Part shown: piece by piece, positions 30,988 through 37,828 of the stretch
Layout of the letters: the number at the start of each line of letters is the position of its first letter
How positions within the stretch are numbered: the stretch's first letter is position 1
From: Bacteroidota bacterium
GTDB taxonomy: Bacteria > Bacteroidota > Ignavibacteria > Ignavibacteriales > Melioribacteraceae
Assembly: GCA_023381535.1 (NCBI GenBank)
Contig: JAMCSN010000220.1
Location: 1 to 37,828 of the forward strand
DNA: 37,828 bases
Direction: 5' to 3'
The notes under the pieces: generated by a model
Told to the model about the DNA's origin: nothing
Databases searched by the model: none
What the model saw: only the letters and a program-made list of their open reading frames with translations
Position numbers and translations under genes: made by a program

Positions 30988-31061
30988 CGGGGCCGACGAG
31001 ACTCGAACTCGCGACCTCCTGCGTGACAGGCAGGCGTTCTAACCAACTGAACTACGACCCC
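30988..31061 (-). tRNA. tRNA-Asp (GTC)
   Basis: A complete cloverleaf of 74 nt without encoded CCA: acceptor GGGGTCG/CGGCCCC, D-arm GTTCAGTTGGTTAGAAC, anticodon arm CCTGCCTGTCACGCAGG with GTC, T-arm TCGCGAGTTCGAGTCTCG, discriminator G. A terminator hairpin follows directly. Confidence 0.97.
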
Positions 31062-31082
31062 GTTTTCAAACAACTATTTTAT

Positions 31083-31131
31083 GAACTCGCGACCTTCCCG
31101 CAAAGGCGGGACGTTCTAACCAACTGAACGG
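31083..31131 (-). pseudogene. tRNA-Asp-like relic
   Basis: Fragments GAACTCGCGACCT and CGTTCTAACCAACTGAAC match the adjacent tRNA-Asp, but the anticodon arm is replaced by the palindrome TCCCGCAAAGGCGGGA and both acceptor strands are missing. It cannot fold as a tRNA. It is followed by another ATCGGGA-type hairpin (31138-31160). Confidence 0.65.
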
Positions 31132-31229
31132 AGTTTATCCCGATGACTTTTATCGGGAACCCCTTGGAACATTGACGCTTTTAACGGCGCACAAAAATAA
31201 GTATTCTATATCATCCAAAGCAAGATAAG

Positions 31230-32333
31230 TTAGAGATTTTTGGTGCCGAAGCTTACGCCTACAGCACTAGCTGCCAAAACCGATTGATCGCTATGTCTTA
31301 CAAGTTTTTGCTTCGAAATTGCGTCGGCAATACTTACACTTTTTATTTCGCATCCTTTAAGTGCTACCATTCTACCAAACTGCTTCTTCATAGCAAGTTG
31401 TATTGCGTTTGTTCCGAATTTAGTTGATAGAATTCTATCATAAGGTGTTGGACTTCCACCTCTTTGCAAATGTCCAAGTACAGTGTAGCGGGTTTCGAGT
31501 CCGGTATTGTCGCTGATTCTTTTCGCAATTATTTCGCCGATTCCGCCTAGTACAATCGGATCGGTTCGTTTTACATCTTTACGTTTCATTACCATCTCGC
31601 CGTCCATCGGTTTTGCACCTTCGGCAACACAAACAAGACTGAATCTTTTTCCTATCATGTTTCTATGCAAAACTCTCTCGTAAACAACATTCCAATCAAA
31701 AGGAATTTCGGGAATAAGAATTATGTCTGCACCACCTGCAAGACCGCCGTTAAGCGCTATCCATCCGGCATATCTTCCCATCGTTTCGATAACCATAACA
31801 CGATGATGTGCCGACGCTGTTGTATGTAATCTATCCAAAGCTTCACTAACGACATAAACGGCAGAATCATGACCGAAAGTTTGATCTGTAGCTTGAAGAT
31901 CGTTGTCAATTGTTTTGGGAACACCGACGATGTTCATTCCCATTTCGCTAAGCTTGTTTGAAATGTGCATAGTTCCGTCGCCGCCGATTGCAATGATTGC
32001 GTCGAGCTGCCATGCTTCATAATTTTTCAGCGCCTCTTTTGAACGGTCGAATATTTTTACTTTGCCGTTTGTTTCTTCAGGCCAATGAAACGGATCACCT
32101 TTATTTGAAGAACCGAGTATTGTTCCGCCCGCAGCAAGAATACCTGAAACATCTTTGTTATACAATTCGATTGCCTTTCCGCTTACCAATCCTTCAAAGC
32201 CGTCAACGATTCCCATCACTTTTAAGCCGTAGTCTAGCGCCGGTTTGGTAACTCCTCTTATAACCGCATTCAGTCCTGGGCAATCTCCCCCACCTGTTAA
32301 TATACCTATCCTTTTAATTTTTGAACGAGCCAC
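31230..32333 (-). CDS. pfkA: 6-phosphofructokinase (mixed-type signature)
   Basis: A 367-residue PFK-A family enzyme phosphorylating fructose 6-phosphate. GGGDCPGLN (14-22) and GGDGT (117-121) form the donor site; PKTIDND (139-145) holds the catalytic Asp. Gly in GGDGT is the ATP-type residue whereas Lys in PKTIDND is the residue of PPi-dependent enzymes, so it belongs to the group III/mixed-substrate type, in which the donor cannot be told from sequence. It starts with GTG at 32333 behind AGGAG, 32 bp after rnhC, and is probably co-transcribed with it. Confidence 0.93.
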   Translation of the reverse strand: MARSKIKRIGILTGGGDCPGLNAVIRGVTKPALDYGLKVMGIVDGFEGLVSGKAIELYNKDVSGILAAGGTILGSSNKGDPFHWPEETNGKVKIFDRSKEALKNYEAWQLDAIIAIGGDGTMHISNKLSEMGMNIVGVPKTIDNDLQATDQTFGHDSAVYVVSEALDRLHTTASAHHRVMVIETMGRYAGWIALNGGLAGGADIILIPEIPFDWNVVYERVLHRNMIGKRFSLVCVAEGAKPMDGEMVMKRKDVKRTDPIVLGGIGEIIAKRISDNTGLETRYTVLGHLQRGGSPTPYDRILSTKFGTNAIQLAMKKQFGRMVALKGCEIKSVSIADAISKQKLVRHSDQSVLAASAVGVSFGTKNL

Positions 32334-32365
32334 TTCTTTACTCCTATTGATTTATTTCTACTAAA

Positions 32366-33274
32366 TTAATTGTTGTTTACTTTCTTTAAAGTTTTGAAAT
32401 GGAGTTTAGCGATCTCCGAAATTTTTTCTTCGTCTATTTTCTTGAAAAGAATTCTTGCATAGTGTTCCACCTTTTCGGAAGCGCCTTTTGGTAAGTTCAA
32501 TCCATGTTTTGATTGAGACACAAACCAATCATTAAAACTGTTCCTTGCCAATATAGATGCCGCTGCAACACCGACAAACTTTTCCGCCTTTTCCAACTGA
32601 ACGAATTGAACATCCGTATAGTTGGAAGAAGTATCGATGTGCAGTTTCTCTTTACTAAACTTATCCGTAATTACAAATTTACAATTTGTTCTCTCGCATA
32701 ATTTTTCAATTGCTTTTGAATGTGCCCAATTTAAAAGTTTGTTCAAGTTTTTAAACTGATCGTAAAGTTGATTGTACTTCGTCGGTGTAATCTTTATTAC
32801 TTCGAAATTATCACCCACAATTTTTCTAATTTCCTTTGCGAGAACTCCAATTTGATTATCGGATAATTCTTTGCTGTCTTTAACACCAATGCTTATAAGC
32901 TTTTTTTTCGTTTCGTTGTTCACATAAGCTGCACCAACTACCAAAGGTCCAAAAAAATCTCCTTTGCCGCATTCGTCAGTTCCGATATACTTTTCCGGCT
33001 CATTCAGTTCAGGTGTCTTTAATAGCAGCTCAGGCTGATCGAGAATCGCGTTCTTTATTGTTGTGAACAATTCAGATTTTTCGTCCCCCTGAATGATTGT
33101 TTTGATTCCTTTTTTCCCGAAGTAGACTTGCACCTTTACTTTGATTCTCGCATTCTCAACGGTGAACTCATAGTTGTAATCTTTCCTTGATATAATGGAT
33201 GTAAAAAAGCCAATCTTTTTTAAGTGATTGTGCATTATTTCAATTCTTTGTTTTGCTTTTTCTTCTGTGCTCAT
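32366..33274 (-). CDS. rnhC: ribonuclease HIII
   Basis: A 302-residue RNase HIII. The N-terminal TBP-like substrate-binding domain occupies about 1-85. The catalytic domain opens YIGTDECGKGDFFGPLVVGA (D100, E101) and continues with KDSKELS, FVITDKF and AAASILARNSFNDW. It removes RNA from RNA-DNA hybrids and R-loops. The DECGKGD form (rather than DEAGRG) and the N-terminal extension separate it from RNase HII. The upstream region (33275-33414) shows no clear promoter. Confidence 0.93.
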   Translation of the reverse strand: MSTEEKAKQRIEIMHNHLKKIGFFTSIISRKDYNYEFTVENARIKVKVQVYFGKKGIKTIIQGDEKSELFTTIKNAILDQPELLLKTPELNEPEKYIGTDECGKGDFFGPLVVGAAYVNNETKKKLISIGVKDSKELSDNQIGVLAKEIRKIVGDNFEVIKITPTKYNQLYDQFKNLNKLLNWAHSKAIEKLCERTNCKFVITDKFSKEKLHIDTSSNYTDVQFVQLEKAEKFVGVAAASILARNSFNDWFVSQSKHGLNLPKGASEKVEHYARILFKKIDEEKISEIAKLHFKTLKKVNNN

Positions 33275-33414
33275 TTGGATTTACAAACTTTATAAATTAT
33301 TAGGAGGTAAAAATATGATTAACGGATTAATTTTTATAATCAATAATAGATAAAACATGAAGTAACTGATTAGACAATAAAACCCTGTCACTATTAGAAA
33401 TCATATATATAACT

Positions 33415-33604
33415 CATGTTACGCAAAAGAAGGTTGAAATAATTTTATACCTTCGACATATGTCGCTCCTCTGGAGCTTAAACTAAGGGAGGGGACAACC
33501 TTTCTACCAATATTTCGTCCCTCCGGAACTATGAACACTACAAAATAACGCGAAGAACGCCATTTCTAAAAGCTCCGATAGGAGCGGCATATTGGTAGCA
33601 CTCG
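33415..33604 (-). repeat. REP-like repeat block R1, copy 2
   Basis: Inverted, nearly identical copy of 55-240, starting with the shared boundary GTTACGCAAAAGAAGG and ending one base before the stop codon of the LacI-family gene (33606). Differences are a few substitutions and a 3-bp indel, so the copies are recent or kept similar. Confidence 0.85.
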
Positions 33605-33605
33605 C

Positions 33606-34634
33606 CTAAAGTCTATTGCATTTAATACATGTTCCACGCAATATCAAATCTGTGTCAACGACGATTTGCTTAAAACTGAATTTATCTTTCTTTATAATAT
33701 TCTCTATTAATACTTCCATAGACTTTGCTGCCAACTGTTCTGTCGGTTGATTTACGCAACTAAGAGGAGGAGATAAAAAGTTCTGCTCTTGAGAATTACC
33801 AAAACAAATTAAGTCAATATCATTGGGGATATTCATTCCAACTTCTTTAGCTGCCATATATATACCGATTGCAACGGGATATGTAACTGCAAGGATTAAA
33901 TCGGGCAGGTTCTTTTCATGATATAATTTCATGAAAGAATCGTAACCGCTTTTTTCCCCGAAGTCGCCTTCTAAAACCCAATCTTGATTAACTTCCAAAC
34001 CATAATCATTCATAGCTTGTTTAAAGCCCAGCATTCGTTCACGTCCAATATTAATATTTGTATAACCTGCAAAATGTGCGATCTTCTTATATCCAAGCTT
34101 AATAGCGTGATCAATCGCTTTATAAGCACCGCCCCTATCATCTACTGTGACGGTGTTGCAATTGTCTAAATCAGGAATACGATCCATGAAAACAAGGGGA
34201 ACTTGCTTGTTCTTTGCAGTTTCAAAAATTTCAAAATTTGATGTATCCTGAGAGATTGAAATAATAATTCCTTCTACTCTCATTGAAAGAAGAGTCTGAA
34301 TTTGTTTCTTCTGCAACTCGGAATTCTCTTGCGAAACTGTAAGAAAAATTTGATAATCATTTAAAGTTGCATAAATATAAATATGATCAATTATAGAACT
34401 AAAAAAATGATGTGCAATTTCCGGAAGAACAACGCCGATGGTATTGGATTTTCTTGATGCAAGACTTCTTGCCATAAGGTTAGGTGAATAACCTAATTCG
34501 GTTGCAGCTTTTTTTATTAGTTCGGATGTGCTGCTAGAAATATCTGGATGCCCGCGTAGCGCTTTTGAAACAGTTATTATTGAAACACCTAATTTCTGTG
34601 CAATATCGTTTAGTGTTACTTCTTTTGGTTTCAT
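33606..34634 (-). CDS. LacI-family transcriptional regulator
   Basis: A 342-residue regulator. The N-terminal helix-turn-helix and hinge are clear: TLNDIAQKLGVSIITVSKAL (5-24), then GYSPNLMARSLASRKSNTIG. The sugar-binding type I periplasmic fold follows (about 60-340), with VTVDDRGGAYKAIDHAI and ILRGTCIK near the end. It is transcribed away from the SusC-like receptor at 35431, so it probably senses a sugar and controls that locus. An R1 repeat directly follows the stop codon. Confidence 0.92.
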   Translation of the reverse strand: MKPKEVTLNDIAQKLGVSIITVSKALRGHPDISSSTSELIKKAATELGYSPNLMARSLASRKSNTIGVVLPEIAHHFFSSIIDHIYIYATLNDYQIFLTVSQENSELQKKQIQTLLSMRVEGIIISISQDTSNFEIFETAKNKQVPLVFMDRIPDLDNCNTVTVDDRGGAYKAIDHAIKLGYKKIAHFAGYTNINIGRERMLGFKQAMNDYGLEVNQDWVLEGDFGEKSGYDSFMKLYHEKNLPDLILAVTYPVAIGIYMAAKEVGMNIPNDIDLICFGNSQEQNFLSPPLSCVNQPTEQLAAKSMEVLIENIIKKDKFSFKQIVVDTDLILRGTCIKCNRL

Positions 34635-34752
34635 ACAAGAATTTCTGTTCCTTTGGTACTTATCTAAGTATGTATAATAATTACAGCTTAACTTAAATAA
34701 TTAATAAATTAAGAGATAGTGCTGGATTTGATATCTATCAGTCAAACATTAA

Positions 34753-34853
34753 TGAGGCGAATCTAAAAAGGTCATTTTCAAATTTTTCTGCTGCTAATTT
34801 ATACCGGAATCGTAACGTTTGGGCAACTGAAATACCTTTTTAGAGTAGACTCA
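34753..34853 (-). mobile_element. 101-bp MITE, copy 4 (inverted)
   Basis: Same length and ends as the other three, in reverse orientation, with a perfect 4-bp duplication TTAA (34749-34752 and 34854-34857). It lies in the intergenic region between the LacI-family gene and the SusC locus, about 30 kb from the others. Confidence 0.88.
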
Positions 34854-34986
34854 TTAATTCAATGTTGGAATTTTACTCTTTTTTCAGAATATCAATTCAA
34901 AAATAAGATTATGATTTTATCCTAATATAGTTTGATTTTTTGTTGTGGATTTTTGTAATTTAATGTGCGTTTCAATAATTCTATCC

Positions 34987-34994
34987 TAAATTTG
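34987..34994 (+). promoter_or_regulatory. putative -7 promoter element of the SusC locus
   Basis: TAAATTTG matches TAnnTTTG exactly, 51 bp before the ATG at 35045. A LacI-type half-site-like CGTTTCA lies at about 34968-34974, but no full palindromic operator is evident. Confidence 0.4.
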
Positions 34995-35044
34995 TTAGAT
35001 GGATAAGTTTATTTAGTTCATACTTTTTTATTGCTGTAAAAAAA

Positions 35045-35374
35045 ATGGTATCGCAGTATAAGACTGTTTCCATATTTATTTATTTTATTTATTTATTTTT
35101 TTACAGCGAAGCGGTCCAATCCCAACAGTTAGCGCTACCTAAGCAAGATTTCGCCTTAGTCTCAGAACACAAAGTAATGGTTAATGAGTTTGCAGCTCGT
35201 TACAGTGATTATCTTTTTTCATCCGGTATAAAAGATAATATAATGTCCCGTCGTTCTATTCTTAATAATATGATTAGCGAATGTCTGTTACTTGATAATG
35301 TAACATTGTCGATTATAACCAAGTTTGGATTCTTAAACAATCAATCTTATCTTAGAAAGAGAGCTAAAACATAG
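35045..35374 (+). CDS. small exported protein, parvulin N-domain-like fragment
   Basis: A 109-residue protein with a signal peptide (to about residue 27, ending AVQSQ). The mature part, SEHKVMVNEFAARYSDYLFS followed by MSRRSILNNMISECLL, resembles the N-terminal SurA/PpiC-type domain of peptidyl-prolyl isomerases (a residue stretch introducing a chain, then RR..LN.MI...LL), but the PPIase domain is missing. It may be a truncated gene or a stand-alone chaperone-like domain. It precedes the SusC-like receptor by 56 bp on the same strand and is likely co-transcribed. Confidence 0.55.
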   Translation: MVSQYKTVSIFIYFIYLFFYSEAVQSQQLALPKQDFALVSEHKVMVNEFAARYSDYLFSSGIKDNIMSRRSILNNMISECLLLDNVTLSIITKFGFLNNQSYLRKRAKT

Positions 35375-35430
35375 AAAAGTTTTTAATTTCAACTAACTAA
35401 TTTCATCACATAAGATAAACGAGGAAAAAT

Positions 35431-37828
35431 ATGACAAAACCAAAACAAGCAAACTTAGTGGCAAATTTTTGCAGAAGCAAAATGAGCCATTTGAGTTTAA
35501 CGCTTAGTAGAAATCGTATATTATCCGCGAAATTTAGAAAACAAAACAGCTACACAATATTTAATAAGTTTGTGATTGTTTTTTTGTTTTTGATGATGCA
35601 AACAGGCTCACTCCTTCTCGCTCAGGAGTTGGAGATTCGCGGAAAGGTAACAAGCGCTGAAGATGGAACAGAATTAATTGGCGCTTCCGTTTTGGAGAAG
35701 GGCACCACAAACGGGACAGCTACAGATATTAATGGGGAATTCAAATTAAATGTCAAAAAGGGCGCGGTTTTAGTAATATCAAATGTAGGCTTTACAACAG
35801 AGGAAGTAACAGTATTAGATCAGAAATATTTAAACGTCGCGTTAAAACTTGAGGCTAAGCAATTTAAGGAAGTAACCGTAGTCGGAATCGGGTATGGAGA
35901 AGTTAAAAAGTCCGATGCTACCGGTTCTGTAGAGGCTATATCGGCAAAGGATCTCAACAAAGGAGCAATTACATCTCCTCAGGAATTACTTGTTGGAAAA
36001 GCGGCGGGTGTTGTTGTCAATTCTCTGGACGGTTCAGCCGGTGCCGGATCTCAAATCCGTATTCGTGGCGGCTCATCTTTAACAGCCAATAACGATCCTT
36101 TAATAGTAATTGATAATATTCCTTTGGAAAGCTCCGGAATTTCCGGTATGGCTAATCCTCTTTCGACAATTAATCCCAATGATATTGAGTCAATCACAAT
36201 TTTGAAGGATGCTTCTGCAACCGCTATCTATGGTTCAAGAGCTTCTAATGGTGTTATTATTATAAAAACTAAAAGGGGTTCGATTGCTGCCGGTGAAAAG
36301 ATGATCGTAAGTTATAACGGTAGTTTTTCTTTGGCGTCATCTGCAAAATTATTATCTGTCTTTACCGGGGACGAATTCAGATCATTAATTGCCGATAGAG
36401 TTGCTAATCATGGTTTAAGTTCTTTCGCACTAACCAGATTAGGAACGGCAAATACGGATTGGCAAAAAGAAATTTATAGAGTTGCCCCAACAACCGAGCA
36501 TAATGTTAGTATTAGCGATGTTCTGGGTTCAGTTCCGTATCGCGTTTCATTAGATTATTTATACCAGGGTGGTATCTTAAAATACAATAACATTGATAGA
36601 AAGAATATTACTCTGGCAGTCACACCATCATTGTTAGATGGTAATTTGCACATGGATTTAAATGCTTCCGGTTCTTGGATTAGCAATAATTTCTCGAATA
36701 ACGGTGCTGTTGGTGCTGCTCTTCAATTTGACCCAACACAACCTGTTAAAAACGGAAACACAAGGTATGGCGGTTATACTGCATGGACAGAGCTAAGCTC
36801 CGGTGATCCACTTAACGGCATACCAAACAATATTGCCACAGCAAATCCAGCAGCTCTTTTAGAATTTACTCACAATACCTCAGATGCCAAAAGATTTATT
36901 TTAGACAGTAAATTTGATTATAACATTCCTTACGTACCGGATTTGAAAGCAACTTTAAACCTTGGCTATGATTACTATAAAACAGATGGAAGCAACATTA
37001 CTGATACATTAGCTTCCTGGTCATATAGAGAACCACAAAATCAAATTAGAGAGTATTCTCAAACCAAGAAGAATAGTTTGTTGGATTTTTATTTAAACTA
37101 TAAAAAGGAATTAGGTATCAATAAATTTGATTTAACCGGAGGTTATTCTTATCAACATTTCTACAATGAAGGAGTAAATTCCAACAGAGCATGGAATCCA
37201 AATACTCCAGGTGCGGCTTCGATACAATATAAAAATGAATACTATCTAGTTTCTTTCTTTGGCAGATTGAACTATACGTTAATGGATAAGTATCTATTAA
37301 CAGCTACCCTAAGAGACGATGGCTCCTCAAGATTTTCTGAAAAGAATCGTTGGGGCTTGTTCCCGGCAGTAGCCTTAGCTTGGAAACTAACAGAAGAATC
37401 TTTCATTGGTAAATCGGATTTGGTTAACGAGCTTAAACTTAGAGTAAGCTGGGGAAAAGCCGGACAGCAAGATATTGGACAGAATTATTATCCATATATT
37501 CCGACCTATACTGCAAGTACAGCCGGCGCTTATTATCAATTCGGTAATATGTTCTACTCTACACTGCGTCCGGATGCTTACGATGCAAACATAAAATGGG
37601 AAACTATGACTTCTACAAACGTTGGCTTAGATTTTACATTATTAAATCATAGGATATCAGGTTCAATCGATATTTACAAAAACACTTCTGATGATTTGTT
37701 AAATAGTATACCTATTCCGGTTGGAAGTAACTTTTCCAACTTCTTGCTTACAAACGTAGGTTCAATGGAAAATAAAGGTGTGGACCTTAGTTTGAACTTT
37801 ACACCGGTTCTTGGATTAGCAATAATTT
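35431..37828 (+). CDS. SusC/RagA-family TonB-linked receptor (cut by window end)
   Basis: The first 799 codons of a receptor that runs off the window. The start ATG is preceded by GAGG. A long cytoplasmic-type leader precedes the signal segment (VIVFLFLMMQTGSLLLAQ, about 49-66). Then comes a carboxypeptidase-regulatory-like domain (about 69-150, RGKVTSAEDGTELIGASV), the TonB-box region VVGIGYGEVKKSDATGSV, and the plug with LVGKAAGVVV, SQIRIRGGSS, PLIVIDNIPL and the SusC hallmark ILKDASATAIYGSRASNGVI. The barrel extends to the edge. SusC proteins import glycans with a SusD partner, expected just beyond the window. With the divergent LacI-type regulator it marks the start of a carbohydrate utilisation locus. 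Confidence 0.93.
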   Translation, partial: MTKPKQANLVANFCRSKMSHLSLTLSRNRILSAKFRKQNSYTIFNKFVIVFLFLMMQTGSLLLAQELEIRGKVTSAEDGTELIGASVLEKGTTNGTATDINGEFKLNVKKGAVLVISNVGFTTEEVTVLDQKYLNVALKLEAKQFKEVTVVGIGYGEVKKSDATGSVEAISAKDLNKGAITSPQELLVGKAAGVVVNSLDGSAGAGSQIRIRGGSSLTANNDPLIVIDNIPLESSGISGMANPLSTINPNDIESITILKDASATAIYGSRASNGVIIIKTKRGSIAAGEKMIVSYNGSFSLASSAKLLSVFTGDEFRSLIADRVANHGLSSFALTRLGTANTDWQKEIYRVAPTTEHNVSISDVLGSVPYRVSLDYLYQGGILKYNNIDRKNITLAVTPSLLDGNLHMDLNASGSWISNNFSNNGAVGAALQFDPTQPVKNGNTRYGGYTAWTELSSGDPLNGIPNNIATANPAALLEFTHNTSDAKRFILDSKFDYNIPYVPDLKATLNLGYDYYKTDGSNITDTLASWSYREPQNQIREYSQTKKNSLLDFYLNYKKELGINKFDLTGGYSYQHFYNEGVNSNRAWNPNTPGAASIQYKNEYYLVSFFGRLNYTLMDKYLLTATLRDDGSSRFSEKNRWGLFPAVALAWKLTEESFIGKSDLVNELKLRVSWGKAGQQDIGQNYYPYIPTYTASTAGAYYQFGNMFYSTLRPDAYDANIKWETMTSTNVGLDFTLLNHRISGSIDIYKNTSDDLLNSIPIPVGSNFSNFLLTNVGSMENKGVDLSLNFTPVLGLAII

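Overview
The window looks like chromosomal DNA of the Bacteroidota/Ignavibacteria lineage. Supporting signs are AT-rich codon use, type IX secretion tails of the SQNYPNPFNPSTTI type common in Ignavibacteria, SusC/TonB receptors, TAnnTTTG-like promoter elements, a group 3b NiFe hydrogenase and an OlsF-type lipid synthase. The lineage call is inference; no rRNA is present.

Layout. 1-1205: stacked repeats, then a Pho-box-like array and a terminator that may delimit a small RNA. 1206-1874: exported protein. 1889-4293 (-): ornithine/amino-acid lipid synthase OlsF with two small genes. 5098-6735 (-): PafA-type alkaline phosphatase. 7357-9861 (-): two coupled GT28-like glycosyltransferases. 10147-10344: small protein. 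11041-11952 (-): calcineurin-like phosphoesterase. 12354-18540: small exported protein, TonB receptor, and a secreted protein with a 415-residue tandem duplication and a type IX tail. 18829-24362: outer-membrane porin, pstS, pstC, pstA, pstB, phoU. 24381-29384 (-): sulfhydrogenase-type NiFe hydrogenase (beta, cNMP-binding protein, gamma, delta, alpha) and its maturation protease. 29964-30896: small accessory module beside tRNA-Asp. 31230-33274 (-): rnhC and pfkA. 33606-34634 (-): LacI-family regulator. 35045 to the end: small exported fragment and a SusC-like receptor cut by the window edge.

The main discovery is a promoter architecture. Six intergenic regions carry four half-sites NTAAY (usually TTAAC or TTAAT) spaced exactly 11 bp apart. 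In five of them a TAnnTTTG-like element starts 14-15 bp after the first base of the last half-site; the sixth has only a weak one. Direct repeats of 11 bp are the hallmark of PhoB boxes, and one array sits in front of the porin-pst-phoU operon, so I read them as Pho boxes. The others precede the OlsF lipid operon, a metallophosphoesterase, the TonB receptor/surface protein operon, a 65-residue protein and the sRNA-like transcript. Together they describe a phosphate-starvation island: Pi uptake (pst), likely outer-membrane uptake of a phosphorus compound, phosphoester cleavage, and replacement of phospholipids by phosphorus-free lipids.

The intergenic DNA is full of mobile repeats. The clearest is a 101-bp MITE present four times, each copy flanked by a perfect 4-bp target duplication. 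Other repeats are mosaics of REP-like hairpins, degenerate GATCAA hexamer tracts and GC-rich inserts joined by a shared boundary motif, often abutting or supplying the stop codons of genes.
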